From: Antarcticirhabdus aurantiaca
GTDB taxonomy: Bacteria > Pseudomonadota > Alphaproteobacteria > Rhizobiales > Rhizobiaceae
NCBI RefSeq assembly: GCF_009765365.1
Contig: NZ_VTOM01000006.1
Coordinates: forward strand, 124,001 to 188,000
Direction: 5' to 3'
DNA length: 64,000 nt
Notes under the pieces: model-generated
What the model was told of the DNA's origin: nothing
Database searches by the model: none
What the model saw: the letters and a program-made list of their open reading frames with translations, nothing else
Made by a program: the position numbers and the translations under genes
Shown here: piece by piece, positions 21,347-30,015 of the stretch
Numbering within the stretch: position 1 is the stretch's first letter
How the letters are laid out: each line of letters opens with the position of its first letter

Positions 21347-22410
21347 GCATTCTCGATCACAGCCTGCCGCAGTCGGCGGGCCGTCCCGCCCAGGGCGACG
21401 GCGACGCCGCGCTCGGCGACGAACGAAGTCTCGGACCTGGCGAGGGGCGGCACGAACGCGGCCTCTTCGCCCAGGTCCTCCACCGTCTGCGCCCGCGCAT
21501 GCCCCGCATGGTGCGCGAGGAGCTGACCGAGGCGCTGAGCCGGCAAAGCGGCTCGGACGACGCCTTCTCGCCCGCCGAGCGGGCCATGCTAAACAACATC
21601 CTTTCGCTTCGCGAGGTGCGCGTCGAGGACGTCATGATCCCGCGCGCCGACATCGAGGCGGTGGAGATCACCGCGACGCTCGGCGAGGTGCTGCGCCAGT
21701 TCGAGAAGAACGGCCATTCCCGCATGCCGGTCTACGGCGAAAGCCTCGACGATCCGCGCGGCATGATCCACATCCGCGACCTCCTCGCCCACCTCACGCG
21801 CTCGGCGCGCCCCGTGAAGCCGGCCGAGCACGGCGAGGCCGCGGCCAAGTCCCGCGCCGACATCCGCCAGGTGAACCTGTCCCGCCGCATCGACGAGCTG
21901 CGCCTCGTGCGCAAGGTCCTGTTCGTGCCGCCCTCCATGCTCGCCTCGGACCTGATGGCCCGCATGCAGGCGACGCGCACGCAGATGGCGCTCGTCATCG
22001 ACGAATATGGCGGCACCGACGGACTCGTCTCACTGGAGGACATCATCGAGCGCGTCGTCGGCGACATCGCCGACGAGCACGACGACGAAGCGCCGATGAT
22101 CGTCGAGACCGCCGACGGCGTCTTCGCGGTGGACGCGCGCGCCGACCTGTCGCACGTGCGCCGCGTCGTCGGCGAGGACTTCGACATCGCCGCCTTCGAG
22201 AACGAGGCGGATACGATCGGCGGCCTCCTGTTCTCCGAGCTCGGCCGCGTGCCGGCGCGCGGCGAGGTGGTGCAGGCCGTGCCGGGCTTCGAGTTCCAGG
22301 TGCTCGACGCCGATCCGCGCCGGGTGCGGCGCGTGCGCATCGTGCGCCTGCGTCAGGGCGACAAGCGCCGCCGCGTCGTCCAGGCGCTGGCCGGAGAGTC
22401 GCGCAACTGA
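21343..22410 (+). CDS. CBS-pair / CorC-HlyC domain protein (YbeX/TlyC type)
   Basis: A 355-residue cytosolic protein. A charged N-terminal region (1-80) precedes a tandem CBS pair (about 85-225, beginning VRVEDVMIPRADIEAV and containing the acidic hinge ALVIDEYGGTDGLVSLEDIIE) and a C-terminal CorC_HlyC domain (about 260-345). No membrane segment is present, so it is the soluble YbeX form, often annotated as hemolysin C or a magnesium/cobalt efflux protein; genetic links in other bacteria point to rRNA metabolism and Mg homeostasis. It overlaps ybeY by four bases. 'Hemolysin' is a historical label only. Confidence 0.92.
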   Translation: MSILDHSLPQSAGRPAQGDGDAALGDERSLGPGEGRHERGLFAQVLHRLRPRMPRMVREELTEALSRQSGSDDAFSPAERAMLNNILSLREVRVEDVMIPRADIEAVEITATLGEVLRQFEKNGHSRMPVYGESLDDPRGMIHIRDLLAHLTRSARPVKPAEHGEAAAKSRADIRQVNLSRRIDELRLVRKVLFVPPSMLASDLMARMQATRTQMALVIDEYGGTDGLVSLEDIIERVVGDIADEHDDEAPMIVETADGVFAVDARADLSHVRRVVGEDFDIAAFENEADTIGGLLFSELGRVPARGEVVQAVPGFEFQVLDADPRRVRRVRIVRLRQGDKRRRVVQALAGESRN

Positions 22411-22474
22411 TACTCGACCGGAGAGACCGGCCGCGCCGTGACGCGGCCGGAATGTCGGGAGTGCGGATGAGCGG

Positions 22475-24118
22475 GTGGGCGACGTGACCAGGATCGCGGC
22501 GGCCGGCGGGGCCGAACCGAAGCGCTCGGCGCTCGAACGATTGGCGGACCGCATCCTCCTCCTCGAAGGCTGGCGGCGCGCGCTCGTCGCCTTTCTGGCC
22601 GGCGCCCTGGCGGTGCTCGGCCTCGCGCCCTTCAACCTGCCGCTCGTCGGCTTCGTGTCCTTTCCCCTTCTGGTCTGGCTGCTCGACGGGGCGGCGGGCG
22701 ACCCGCATCGCGGCGCGCTCGGACGGCTCGGCCCCGCCTTCTTCACCGGCTGGTTCTTCGGCTTCGGCTACTTCGTCGCCGGCCTCTGGTGGCTGGCCGC
22801 GGCGGTGCTCGTCGGGGGCGACGCGTTCCTTTGGGCGATCCCCTTCGCCGTCTTCGGCCTGCCGGCGCTGCTCGCGATCTACTTCGGCCTCGCGGCCATT
22901 CTCGCGCGCCTGCTTTGGAGCGATGGTCCGCTGCGCATCTTCGCGCTCGCCTTCGCTTTCGCGCTCGCCGAGTTCGGCCGCGCCCGCCTTCTCACCGGCT
23001 TCCCCTGGAACGAGATCGGCGCGATGGCCGCTCCGGTGCCGCTCGCCATGCAGAGCCTCGCCTTCGTCGGGGTCCACGGGCTGACGCTCGGCGCCCTCGT
23101 GGTCTTCGCGGCGCCCGCGGTTCTCGCCGACCGGCGCGGCCGCTGGCCGGTGCTGTGCCTCGCCGCCCTCCTCCTCGCCGCCCATCTCGGCACCGGCGCC
23201 TGGCGCCTTTCCGGGGCCAGCGAGGACGACGTGCCGGGCCTGACGCTGCGCGTCGTCCAACCCAACATCCAGCAGTCGATGAAGTGGGACGAGGCGGCGG
23301 CCGAGGCGAACTTCCAGCGCCTCCTCGACCTCACCCGCGCGCCAGCCCCCGAGATCGGGCGCATGCTCGTCGTCTGGCCGGAAACCGCCTTTCCCTTCCT
23401 TCTCACCGAACGTCCCGACGCGGTGGAAAAGCTCGCCGAAACGCTGCAGCCCGGCCAGACGCTCGTCGCCGGAGCCGTGCGGATCGAGGACCTGCCGAAC
23501 AACGACTACCTCGCCTACAACTCCGTCTACGTCATCGACGAGACGGGCGAGATCCGCGACGCGCGCGACAAGCTGCACCTCGTGCCCTTCGGCGAATACC
23601 TGCCCTTTCAGGAGCTCCTCGAGTCCTGGGGGGTCAACCAGCTCACCAACATGCCGGGCGGCTTCAGCGCCGGCGCCGCCCGCCGGCCGGTGCCGATCGA
23701 CGGTGCGCCGTCCTTTCTGCCGCTCATCTGCTACGAGATCATCTTTCCCGAAGAGATCGCGGCGGGCGAGGGCGCGGACCGCGCGGGCTTCATCGTCAAC
23801 GTGACCAACGACGCCTGGTACGGCAACACGCCCGGCCCCTATCAGCACCTGCGCCAGTCGGAAATGACGGCCGTCGCGCTCGGCCTGCCGCTCGTGCGCA
23901 GCGCCAACACCGGCATCTCCGTCGTGACCGACGCCGTCGGTCGTTTGAGGGACGGCCTCGCACTCGGCTCGACGGGCACGATCGACACTCCCCTTCCGGT
24001 TGCAGCACCGGAAACGGTCTATGCGCGCTGGCGCGACCTGCCCTTCCTCGCCGGCCTCGCCCTCGCAGCCCTTGCTGCGCTGGGGGGACGCCTGCGGGAG
24101 CGGCCGCGCAGACATTGA
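22475..24118 (+). CDS. lnt: Apolipoprotein N-acyltransferase
   Basis: Inner-membrane enzyme adding the third acyl chain to lipoprotein N-terminal cysteine. The 547-residue protein has about six N-terminal membrane helices (35-235), then a periplasmic nitrilase-fold domain and a last helix (about 515-535). The catalytic triad is visible: E303 in WPETAFPF, K366 in DKLHLVPFGEYLPF, and C419 in ICYEIIFPE. The start is a GTG, at 22475 or at 22484; a nearby ATG at 22467 is out of frame. Together with lspA at 44 kb it supplies two steps of the lipoprotein maturation pathway within this window. Confidence 0.96.
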   Translation: MGDVTRIAAAGGAEPKRSALERLADRILLLEGWRRALVAFLAGALAVLGLAPFNLPLVGFVSFPLLVWLLDGAAGDPHRGALGRLGPAFFTGWFFGFGYFVAGLWWLAAAVLVGGDAFLWAIPFAVFGLPALLAIYFGLAAILARLLWSDGPLRIFALAFAFALAEFGRARLLTGFPWNEIGAMAAPVPLAMQSLAFVGVHGLTLGALVVFAAPAVLADRRGRWPVLCLAALLLAAHLGTGAWRLSGASEDDVPGLTLRVVQPNIQQSMKWDEAAAEANFQRLLDLTRAPAPEIGRMLVVWPETAFPFLLTERPDAVEKLAETLQPGQTLVAGAVRIEDLPNNDYLAYNSVYVIDETGEIRDARDKLHLVPFGEYLPFQELLESWGVNQLTNMPGGFSAGAARRPVPIDGAPSFLPLICYEIIFPEEIAAGEGADRAGFIVNVTNDAWYGNTPGPYQHLRQSEMTAVALGLPLVRSANTGISVVTDAVGRLRDGLALGSTGTIDTPLPVAAPETVYARWRDLPFLAGLALAALAALGGRLRERPRRH

Positions 24119-24274
24119 CATTCCCACGGCACGAGAGAAAACTTATGACGCGAATGTTATGCCGGCTCGACAATCCGGAGTCGGTTGCGGGATCGAAAAT
24201 GTGCGCACAAGACTAGCCGGCAAACAAGGGACCGGGCGCGCCGTGTTTTGGCCCTTGTCGTTAGGGCTCCGTCG

Positions 24275-24703
24275 ATGCAGTTGAACAAGAAGAAACCCAA
24301 TCCGGTCGACAGCCACGTCGGATCAAGGGTCAGGCTTCGGCGCACGATGCTCGGCATGAGTCAGGAGAAGCTCGGCGAGAGCCTCGGCATCACGTTCCAG
24401 CAGGTGCAGAAATACGAGAAGGGATCGAATCGCATCGGCGCGAGTCGGCTGCAGAAGATCTCCGAAGTCCTGAGCGTTCCCGTCGCCTTCTTCTTCGAGG
24501 AGCTTCCCTCCGGCGAAGCGCAGATCGACGGCTTCGCCGACGGGGGGCAGGCCGACTACGTCGTCGACTTCCTGTCGACGGCCGAGGGCCTGCAGCTCAA
24601 CCGCGCCTTCGTGCGGATCGGCGATGCCAAGGTCCGGCGTCGAATCATCGACCTCGTGCGCACCCTCGCCGACAGCGCGCCCGGTGCGGACGACGCGCAT
24701 TAG
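24275..24703 (+). CDS. XRE/Cro-type HTH transcriptional regulator
   Basis: A 142-residue DNA-binding protein. The HTH domain spans about 14-70 (VGSRVRLRRTMLGMSQEKL then ITFQQVQKYEKGSNRIGASRL), followed by a C-terminal region around the segment VDFLSTAEGLQLNRAFVRI. This exact type of regulator, upstream of metK, is conserved in Rhizobiales. Targets are not visible here. Autoregulation is plausible because it stands alone with 156 bases upstream and 258 bases before metK. Start ATG 24275 heads the conserved sequence. Confidence 0.9.
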   Translation: MQLNKKKPNPVDSHVGSRVRLRRTMLGMSQEKLGESLGITFQQVQKYEKGSNRIGASRLQKISEVLSVPVAFFFEELPSGEAQIDGFADGGQADYVVDFLSTAEGLQLNRAFVRIGDAKVRRRIIDLVRTLADSAPGADDAH

Positions 24704-24961
24704 CCTGCGTGGCCTCGTTGCTTCGTGAGGCTTGAAAACGTTCGCCCGCGCCTGTCCGGACGGCTGATCGGCCGCTTCTCGCTTGCTTTTGATCTCCGGG
24801 CCGGCCAAATGCGGTGCCCGCCTCGGCTCCGCGCCACCCTTGTTTCCCGCGATAGCCCGATCGGTGGGCGGACGGTTCTCCCGCCCGCGCCGGCACTTCG
24901 CCCGCGCATCGGCGGCGACTTCCGTCCTGACCGCAACGACGCAGAGGGCACGGAACCCTTC
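24704..24961. other. metK upstream region
   Basis: This gap between the HTH gene and metK is 258 bases. I looked for the SAM-II, SAM/SAH and related riboswitch signatures known upstream of methionine genes in alphaproteobacteria and did not find a convincing match. A short G+C-rich hairpin (GGGCGG with CCGCCC, near 24866-24888) is present but has no T-tract. No ORF of note. Confidence 0.4.
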
Positions 24962-26206
24962 ATGGCACGCAGCGAATACCTGTTCACGAGCGAGAGCGTT
25001 TCCGAAGGGCACCCGGACAAGGTCTGCGATCGCATCTCGGACGAGATCGTCGACCTCGTCTACAAGGAGGCCAAGAAGGCCGGCATCGATCCCTGGACCG
25101 TCCGCATCGCCTGCGAGACGCTGGCCACCACCAACCGCGTGGTGATCGCCGGCGAAGTCCGCCTGCCCCCGACGCTGATGAAGCCGGGCAAGAACGGCGA
25201 GCCGGTCATCAACCCGTCCAAGTTCAAGTCGGTGGCCCGCAAGGCCATCCGCGACATCGGCTACGAGCAGGGCGGCTTCAACTGGAAGACCGCCAAGATC
25301 GACGTGCTCCTCCATTCGCAGTCGGCCGACATCGCGCAAGGGGTCGACCGGGCGGCGGACGCCGACAATTCGGAAGGCGCGGGCGACCAGGGCATCATGT
25401 TCGGCTATGCCTGCCGCGAAACGCCCGAATTGATGCCGGCGCCGATCTTCTACGCCCACAAGATCCTGGAACTCCTCTCGGCCGCCCGAAAGAAGGGCGA
25501 GGGCGAAGCCGGCAAGCTCGGGCCCGACGCCAAGAGCCAGGTGACGGTGCGCTACAAGGACGGCAAGCCCGCCGAGGTGACGCAGATCGTCCTGTCCACC
25601 CAGCACCTCGACGAGAGCTGGGACTCGGCCAAGGTCCGCTCCGTGGTGGAGCCCTATATCCGCGAAGCGCTCGGCGACCTGCCGGTGGCCGACGACGCCA
25701 AGTGGTACATCAACCCGACCGGCAAGTTCGTGATCGGCGGCCCGGACGGCGACGCCGGCCTGACCGGGCGCAAGATCATCGTCGACACCTACGGCGGCGC
25801 GGCCCCGCACGGCGGCGGCGCCTTCTCCGGCAAGGACACGACCAAGGTCGACCGCTCCGCGGCCTATGCCGCGCGTTACCTCGCCAAGAACGTCGTGGCC
25901 GCCAAGCTCGCCGACCGGTGCACGATCCAGATCGCCTACGCGATCGGCGTCGCCCAGCCGCTGGCGATCTACGTCGACCTTCACGAGACCGGCAACAAGG
26001 TGACCGAGGACGAGGTCGAGGACGCGATCCGCAAGGTCATGGACCTGTCGCCGTCGGGCATCCGGCGTCATCTCGACCTCAACAAGCCGATCTACGCCCG
26101 CACGTCCGCCTACGGCCATTTCGGCCGCAAGGCGGGCCGGGACGGCTCCTTCTCCTGGGAGAAGACCGACCTCGCGCCCAAGCTGAAGGCGGCCCTCGCC
26201 TCCTGA
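24962..26206 (+). CDS. metK: S-adenosylmethionine synthetase
   Basis: Makes SAM from methionine and ATP, hydrolysing the triphosphate. The 414-residue protein opens with [20 protein letters not shown] (ATP/Met site), and has the [12 protein letters not shown] signature and the P-loop-like GGGAFSGKD motif. Length is slightly longer than E. coli MetK because of a typical alphaproteobacterial insert around residues 60-80 ([16 protein letters not shown]). SAM feeds MiaB, TrmB and the two methyltransferases encoded in this window. trmB follows after 13 bases, probably co-transcribed. Confidence 0.97.
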   Translation: MARSEYLFTSESVSEGHPDKVCDRISDEIVDLVYKEAKKAGIDPWTVRIACETLATTNRVVIAGEVRLPPTLMKPGKNGEPVINPSKFKSVARKAIRDIGYEQGGFNWKTAKIDVLLHSQSADIAQGVDRAADADNSEGAGDQGIMFGYACRETPELMPAPIFYAHKILELLSAARKKGEGEAGKLGPDAKSQVTVRYKDGKPAEVTQIVLSTQHLDESWDSAKVRSVVEPYIREALGDLPVADDAKWYINPTGKFVIGGPDGDAGLTGRKIIVDTYGGAAPHGGGAFSGKDTTKVDRSAAYAARYLAKNVVAAKLADRCTIQIAYAIGVAQPLAIYVDLHETGNKVTEDEVEDAIRKVMDLSPSGIRRHLDLNKPIYARTSAYGHFGRKAGRDGSFSWEKTDLAPKLKAALAS

Positions 26207-26219
26207 GGACCGAAGACCC

Positions 26220-26942
26220 GTGACGAACGAGGACGAGACGGCGGCGGGCGCGCCCCGCCGCTTCCGCCAGCGCGAAGGCTTCTTCGGCCGCACGCGCGGC
26301 AAGACGCTGACCGAGCGGCAGGCCCGGCTGGTGGACGAGCTCCTGCCGCGCCTGGCCGTCGACGTATCGCGGCCCGCGCCCCCTGACCTCGCCGCGCTCT
26401 TCGACGCGCCCGTTTCGGGCGTGCGCGTCGAGATCGGCTTTGGCGGCGGCGAGCACCTGCGCTCCATGGCCGACCGCTTCCCCGGCACCGGCTTCATCGG
26501 CATCGAGCCCTTCCGTAACGGCATGGCGAAGATGCTCGTCGCGCTGGAGGAAGAGCCGCGTCCGAACGTGCGGCTCTCGGAAGAGGACGCCCTCGTCGTC
26601 CTCGACTGGCTGCCGGAGGGATCGATCGCCGGGCTCGACCTCCTCTACCCCGATCCCTGGCGCAAGAAGCGCCATTGGAAGCGCCGCTTCGTGTCCCCGG
26701 CCAATCTCGACCGGATCGCGCGCGCGCTTCGGCCGGGGGCGCTGTTCCGCTTCGCGTCCGACATCGACACCTACGTCAACTGGACATTGCGCCACTGCGC
26801 GGCGCACCCCGCCTTCGAATGGACCGCGCGGCGCGCGAGCGACTGGCACACCCCCTACGAGGGCTGGCCGGGCACGCGCTACGAGGAGAAGGCGATCCGC
26901 GAGGGCCGGCGCCCGGCCTATCTCGCCTTCCGGCGGCTCTGA
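26220..26942 (+). CDS. trmB: tRNA (guanine-N7-)-methyltransferase
   Basis: Forms m7G46 in the variable loop of tRNAs using SAM. The 240-residue Rossmann-fold protein has the SAM loop [11 protein letters not shown], the acidic FIGIEPF strand end, and the diagnostic [17 protein letters not shown] motif, followed by [11 protein letters not shown]. It starts at a GTG at 26220, 13 bases after metK, in keeping with the metK-trmB-rimP order of Rhizobiales. Here, however, an unrelated autotransporter gene separates trmB from rimP. Confidence 0.95.
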   Translation: MTNEDETAAGAPRRFRQREGFFGRTRGKTLTERQARLVDELLPRLAVDVSRPAPPDLAALFDAPVSGVRVEIGFGGGEHLRSMADRFPGTGFIGIEPFRNGMAKMLVALEEEPRPNVRLSEEDALVVLDWLPEGSIAGLDLLYPDPWRKKRHWKRRFVSPANLDRIARALRPGALFRFASDIDTYVNWTLRHCAAHPAFEWTARRASDWHTPYEGWPGTRYEEKAIREGRRPAYLAFRRL

Positions 26943-27047
26943 CGACCCTTCCCCGAGCCGTCGCCCTGCGGCCGCGGCCCGATGCCATGCGTCGGCGCCC
27001 CCCTTCCGCCCGGCCGGGTCGATGACATCCGCCCGCTCACCCTCGGG

Positions 27048-27075
27048 TTGCAGCCAACATTTGACCGGCTATAAT
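27048..27075 (+). promoter_or_regulatory. Candidate sigma-70-type promoter for the M28 autotransporter gene
   Basis: TTGCAG at 27048-27053 and a consensus TATAAT at 27070-27075, with a 16-base spacer. It gives a likely start near 27082 and an 88-base leader before the ATG. A perfect TATAAT is unusual in this high-G+C window. Confidence 0.6.
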
Positions 27076-27169
27076 GCGCGTTCCTTAGGCGGCCATAGAA
27101 TCTGCTCAAAAGAGCGGCGGCGCCGTGGAGATCGGTCGGGGCATGGCGTCGGGGCGTGAGGGGACGATG

Positions 27170-29125
27170 ATGAATTTCAGGATGCGCGCGGCGCTCGCCG
27201 CGCTGGCATGTTCGGTCTGCGGTCCCACCTGGGGACAGGACACCGGGTTCGGCGACTTCGCGATGGAAACGCTGCGTCCCCTCACCATCGACTTCCCGGG
27301 GCGCACGAGCGGGTCGGCGGCCTTCGCGGGCGCGTCCGACCTGATGGAGCAGCGCTTCACGCTCGGGGGCCTCGCCGTCACGCGAGAGGACTTCACGACG
27401 CGCGCCAACCGGCCTTCGCAGAACGTCATCGGCACGATCGCGGGCGCCTCGCAGGATCTCATCCTCGTCGGCGCCCATTTCGACGCGGCGACGGCGCGGC
27501 TCCAGGGGGTCGACGACAACGGGTCGGGCGCTGCGGTTCTCACCGAGCTGGCGGCGCATCTCTCGGGGCTGGACCTGGAGACCGGCCTCGTCTTCAACGC
27601 CTTCGGCGCCGAGGAGACCGGGCTCGAAGGGTCGAACTTCTACCGTCGGCAGCTGCAGGCGAGCGGGGAGATCGCCAATCTCAAGGGCATGATCAACATC
27701 GACAGCCTGGTCACCGGCGACTTCATGTATGCCCATGCCGGCACCAACTATCTCGCCGACCCCGCGCTGAAGTCCTACTGGACGCGGGTCCATGCGATTG
27801 CGAACGAGCTCGGCATCGACCTGCGCAGCAATCCCGGCCTCAACCCGGACTATCCGATCGACACCGGCTGCTGCAGCGACGGCGCCTCCTTCGAGAGCCT
27901 CGACATTCCGGTCCTGTGGCTGGAATCCACCAACTGGGACATCGGCGACCTCGACGGCTACACGCAGACCACCAATCCTCTGATTCCCGGCGGCGCGACT
28001 TGGCACGACCCGGTGGAGGACAACTGGGCCTTCCTGGAAGCCGCGTTCGGCAACGAGCGTATTCCGGACCGGCTGGAGGCCTATTCGCGGCTCCTGACCT
28101 ATCTGCTCGTGCGGCTGAGCGGTGCCGATCTCGCGGCTTCCGCCCGCTCGGGCGCCACGATCTCGCTGGGCATGGCGGACCAGCTCATGCGGCAGAACGA
28201 GGCCTTCCAGGCGGCGGTCGACCGCGCGGCGCTGCGCCTCCTGGCGGTGCGGCCGGCGGTGGGCGAGGTGGGCGGCAGCGCCTTCGTGGAGGGGCTGTGG
28301 CGGCCCAAGGGCGCGTTCGACGCGGATGCGGTGCCGGGCGAGGAGGAGCTCGGCGGCCGCATCGCGCTGCGCGGCGATTACCAGTATTCCGCCCTTCTCG
28401 GTCTCGGGGCCGATCTTCACGTGTCGCGCAGCCGCGACGATCTCGCCGAGGGCTCCGATCTCGACGCGACCACGGTCGCGCTCGGCCTCGACCTTCTCCT
28501 CAGCGACGGCACGCCGCCCTGGCTCGCCGCCTCCCTGTCGGGCGCCTACACCCGCTTCGACGGAACGCGCGACTTCCTGCTGCGCTCCGGTCTCGGCGCG
28601 ACGCTCGTCGACGAGAGCTTCGACTTCGACACCGATGCGACGACGCTCGGCGCGCGCGTCGAGGGCGGTTACGATTTCTCGGTCGCCGGGATCGCCACGG
28701 GCCCCGTCGCGGGCCTGTCCTACGTCCATTACCGCATCGACGAGTTCCGCGAGGGCGGCGGGCGGCGGACCGCGCTAGACTACGACGCGCAGAGCTTCGA
28801 TTCGCTGGAAGGCGAACTCGGCTGGCGCGTGCGCGGGCACTACGCCCTCTCCGATACGATCGTGCTGTCGCCCTACGGGCGGATCGGCTTCGTGCGCGAC
28901 TTCGCCGACGGGCGGCCGGGAAGCGCGGGCTTCGTGGCGCTCGCAGACGGCTCGGCTCGCACCGTGAGCTTCGCCGCGCCGGATCGGTCTTTCGGGCGCG
29001 CGAGCTTCGGCGCGGAACTCGCTTTCGACGAGGCCGCCTCGACCTTCGTCGAGATCGGCACGCGCTTCGCCCACGACGACGGCGAGGCGACGTCGCTCTC
29101 CTTCGGCCTCGGCGTGACGTTCTGA
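27170..29125 (+). CDS. M28-family metallopeptidase fused to an autotransporter beta-barrel
   Basis: A 651-residue protein predicted to be exposed on the cell surface. A signal peptide (1-22) precedes an M28 aminopeptidase-type domain (about 30-300). Its two-zinc site is recognisable: H103 (VGAHFDAA), D115 (GVDDNGSG), the E148/E149 pair (FGAEETGLEGS), D178 (NIDSL) and H279 (TWHDP). From about 365 to the end the sequence alternates hydrophobic and polar residues, rich in Gly, Ala, Asp and aromatics, and ends GLGVTF with the terminal Phe typical of outer-membrane barrels; this fits an autotransporter translocator domain. Start: ATG 27170, 6 bases after GAGGGG (27167 also possible). It interrupts the usual trmB-rimP neighbourhood and has its own promoter. 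Confidence 0.85.
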   Translation: MNFRMRAALAALACSVCGPTWGQDTGFGDFAMETLRPLTIDFPGRTSGSAAFAGASDLMEQRFTLGGLAVTREDFTTRANRPSQNVIGTIAGASQDLILVGAHFDAATARLQGVDDNGSGAAVLTELAAHLSGLDLETGLVFNAFGAEETGLEGSNFYRRQLQASGEIANLKGMINIDSLVTGDFMYAHAGTNYLADPALKSYWTRVHAIANELGIDLRSNPGLNPDYPIDTGCCSDGASFESLDIPVLWLESTNWDIGDLDGYTQTTNPLIPGGATWHDPVEDNWAFLEAAFGNERIPDRLEAYSRLLTYLLVRLSGADLAASARSGATISLGMADQLMRQNEAFQAAVDRAALRLLAVRPAVGEVGGSAFVEGLWRPKGAFDADAVPGEEELGGRIALRGDYQYSALLGLGADLHVSRSRDDLAEGSDLDATTVALGLDLLLSDGTPPWLAASLSGAYTRFDGTRDFLLRSGLGATLVDESFDFDTDATTLGARVEGGYDFSVAGIATGPVAGLSYVHYRIDEFREGGGRRTALDYDAQSFDSLEGELGWRVRGHYALSDTIVLSPYGRIGFVRDFADGRPGSAGFVALADGSARTVSFAAPDRSFGRASFGAELAFDEAASTFVEIGTRFAHDDGEATSLSFGLGVTF

Positions 29126-29159
29126 CCGTGGCCGCCCGGCCGGTCCGCGCGAAAGCGGG

Positions 29160-29188
29160 TTGATCCGGCCGGGCTTCTTCTGTATATC
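29160..29188 (+). promoter_or_regulatory. Candidate promoter of the rimP-nusA-infB operon
   Basis: TTGATC at 29160-29165 and TATATC at 29183-29188 with a 17-base spacer, lying between the autotransporter stop and the rimP leader terminator. A transcript from it would begin near 29195 and immediately meet the hairpin at 29216. Confidence 0.55.
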
Positions 29189-29215
29189 GGCTTCAAATTC
29201 TCTGCGATGAAGCGA

Positions 29216-29245
29216 GAGTGGGTCCCACCGGTCCCGCTCTTTTTT
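29216..29245 (+). terminator. rimP leader-type intrinsic terminator (attenuator candidate)
   Basis: A 7-bp stem with one G-U pair (29216-29222 with 29233-29239), a 10-base loop and six T (29240-29245). It lies upstream of rimP but downstream of a good promoter, the arrangement described for the alphaproteobacterial rimP leader RNA. It could alternatively be just the terminator of the autotransporter gene. Confidence 0.75.
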
Positions 29246-29332
29246 ATTGCCGGCGCGGGTCCGAATCCCCCTGGCGCGTTTCGCAGGCGAAAGGAAATGC
29301 GCCCCCGCGGCGCCTGGGACTGGAAAGCCGGT

Positions 29333-29941
29333 TTGAGCGAAGCACGCATCGTCAAGGAACAGGGACTGGAGGCCAAGGTCGCCGCGATCGTGGAGCCCGC
29401 GATCGAGCAGGTGGGCTACCGCCTCGTCCGGGTGCGGCTGTCCAACATGAACGGCGCGACGCTGCAGATCATGGCCGAGCGGCCGGACGGGACCATGACC
29501 GTCGAGGATTGCGAGGCCGTCTCGCGGGCGATCTCTCCCATTCTGGATATGGATGATCCGATCGATCGGGCGTATCATCTCGAGGTCTCCTCGCCGGGCA
29601 TCGACCGGCCGCTGGTGCGGATCGGGGACTTCCGCCTCTGGGCCGGACACCTGATGAAGCTCGAGACCAACCGGCTGCTCAACGAGCGCAAGCGCTTCCG
29701 CGGCAAGGTGGTCGAGGTGACGGACACCGAATTCGTGCTCGACCGCGACCAGGTCGCCTACGGCGAGGAGCGCAGCGTACGCATTCCCTTCGACGCCGTC
29801 GGCGAGGCGCGCCTCGTTCTGACCGACGACCTCATCGACGCCTCGCTCAAGGCCGACAAGGCGGCGCGCAAGGCGCGCGGCGAGGGCGAGAGCGAGAGCG
29901 AGCCGGGCGACGCGGACGACGCGCCCAGCGCGCGCAACTGA
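29333..29941 (+). CDS. rimP: Ribosome maturation factor RimP
   Basis: RimP assists assembly of the 30S subunit. The protein has the N-terminal RimP domain ([26 protein letters not shown]) and the conserved segment [13 protein letters not shown], then a C-terminal SH3-like domain and an acidic Glu/Ser/Asp-rich tail. Start is unsettled: the TTG at 29333 (about 202 residues, with GGAAAG upstream) fits the usual family length best, while ATG 29297 would add 12 residues. First gene of the rimP-nusA-ylxR-infB set. Confidence 0.92.
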   Translation: MSEARIVKEQGLEAKVAAIVEPAIEQVGYRLVRVRLSNMNGATLQIMAERPDGTMTVEDCEAVSRAISPILDMDDPIDRAYHLEVSSPGIDRPLVRIGDFRLWAGHLMKLETNRLLNERKRFRGKVVEVTDTEFVLDRDQVAYGEERSVRIPFDAVGEARLVLTDDLIDASLKADKAARKARGEGESESEPGDADDAPSARN

Positions 29942-30015
29942 ATAACGGAATTCATCGCGGCCCGGCCCGACACACGAACGAAGCGGCGCCGGCCGGGACC
30001 TCAGGAGACCATCCG

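Noticed and set aside
21343-22410. Hemolysin toxin reading of the CBS/CorC protein
   Set aside because: No membrane-spanning or export features; family name is historical. Conserved position in the ybeY cluster points to housekeeping.
24704-24961. SAM riboswitch upstream of metK
   Set aside because: I could not find the conserved SAM-II or SAM/SAH core bases; a covariance search would be needed to overturn this.
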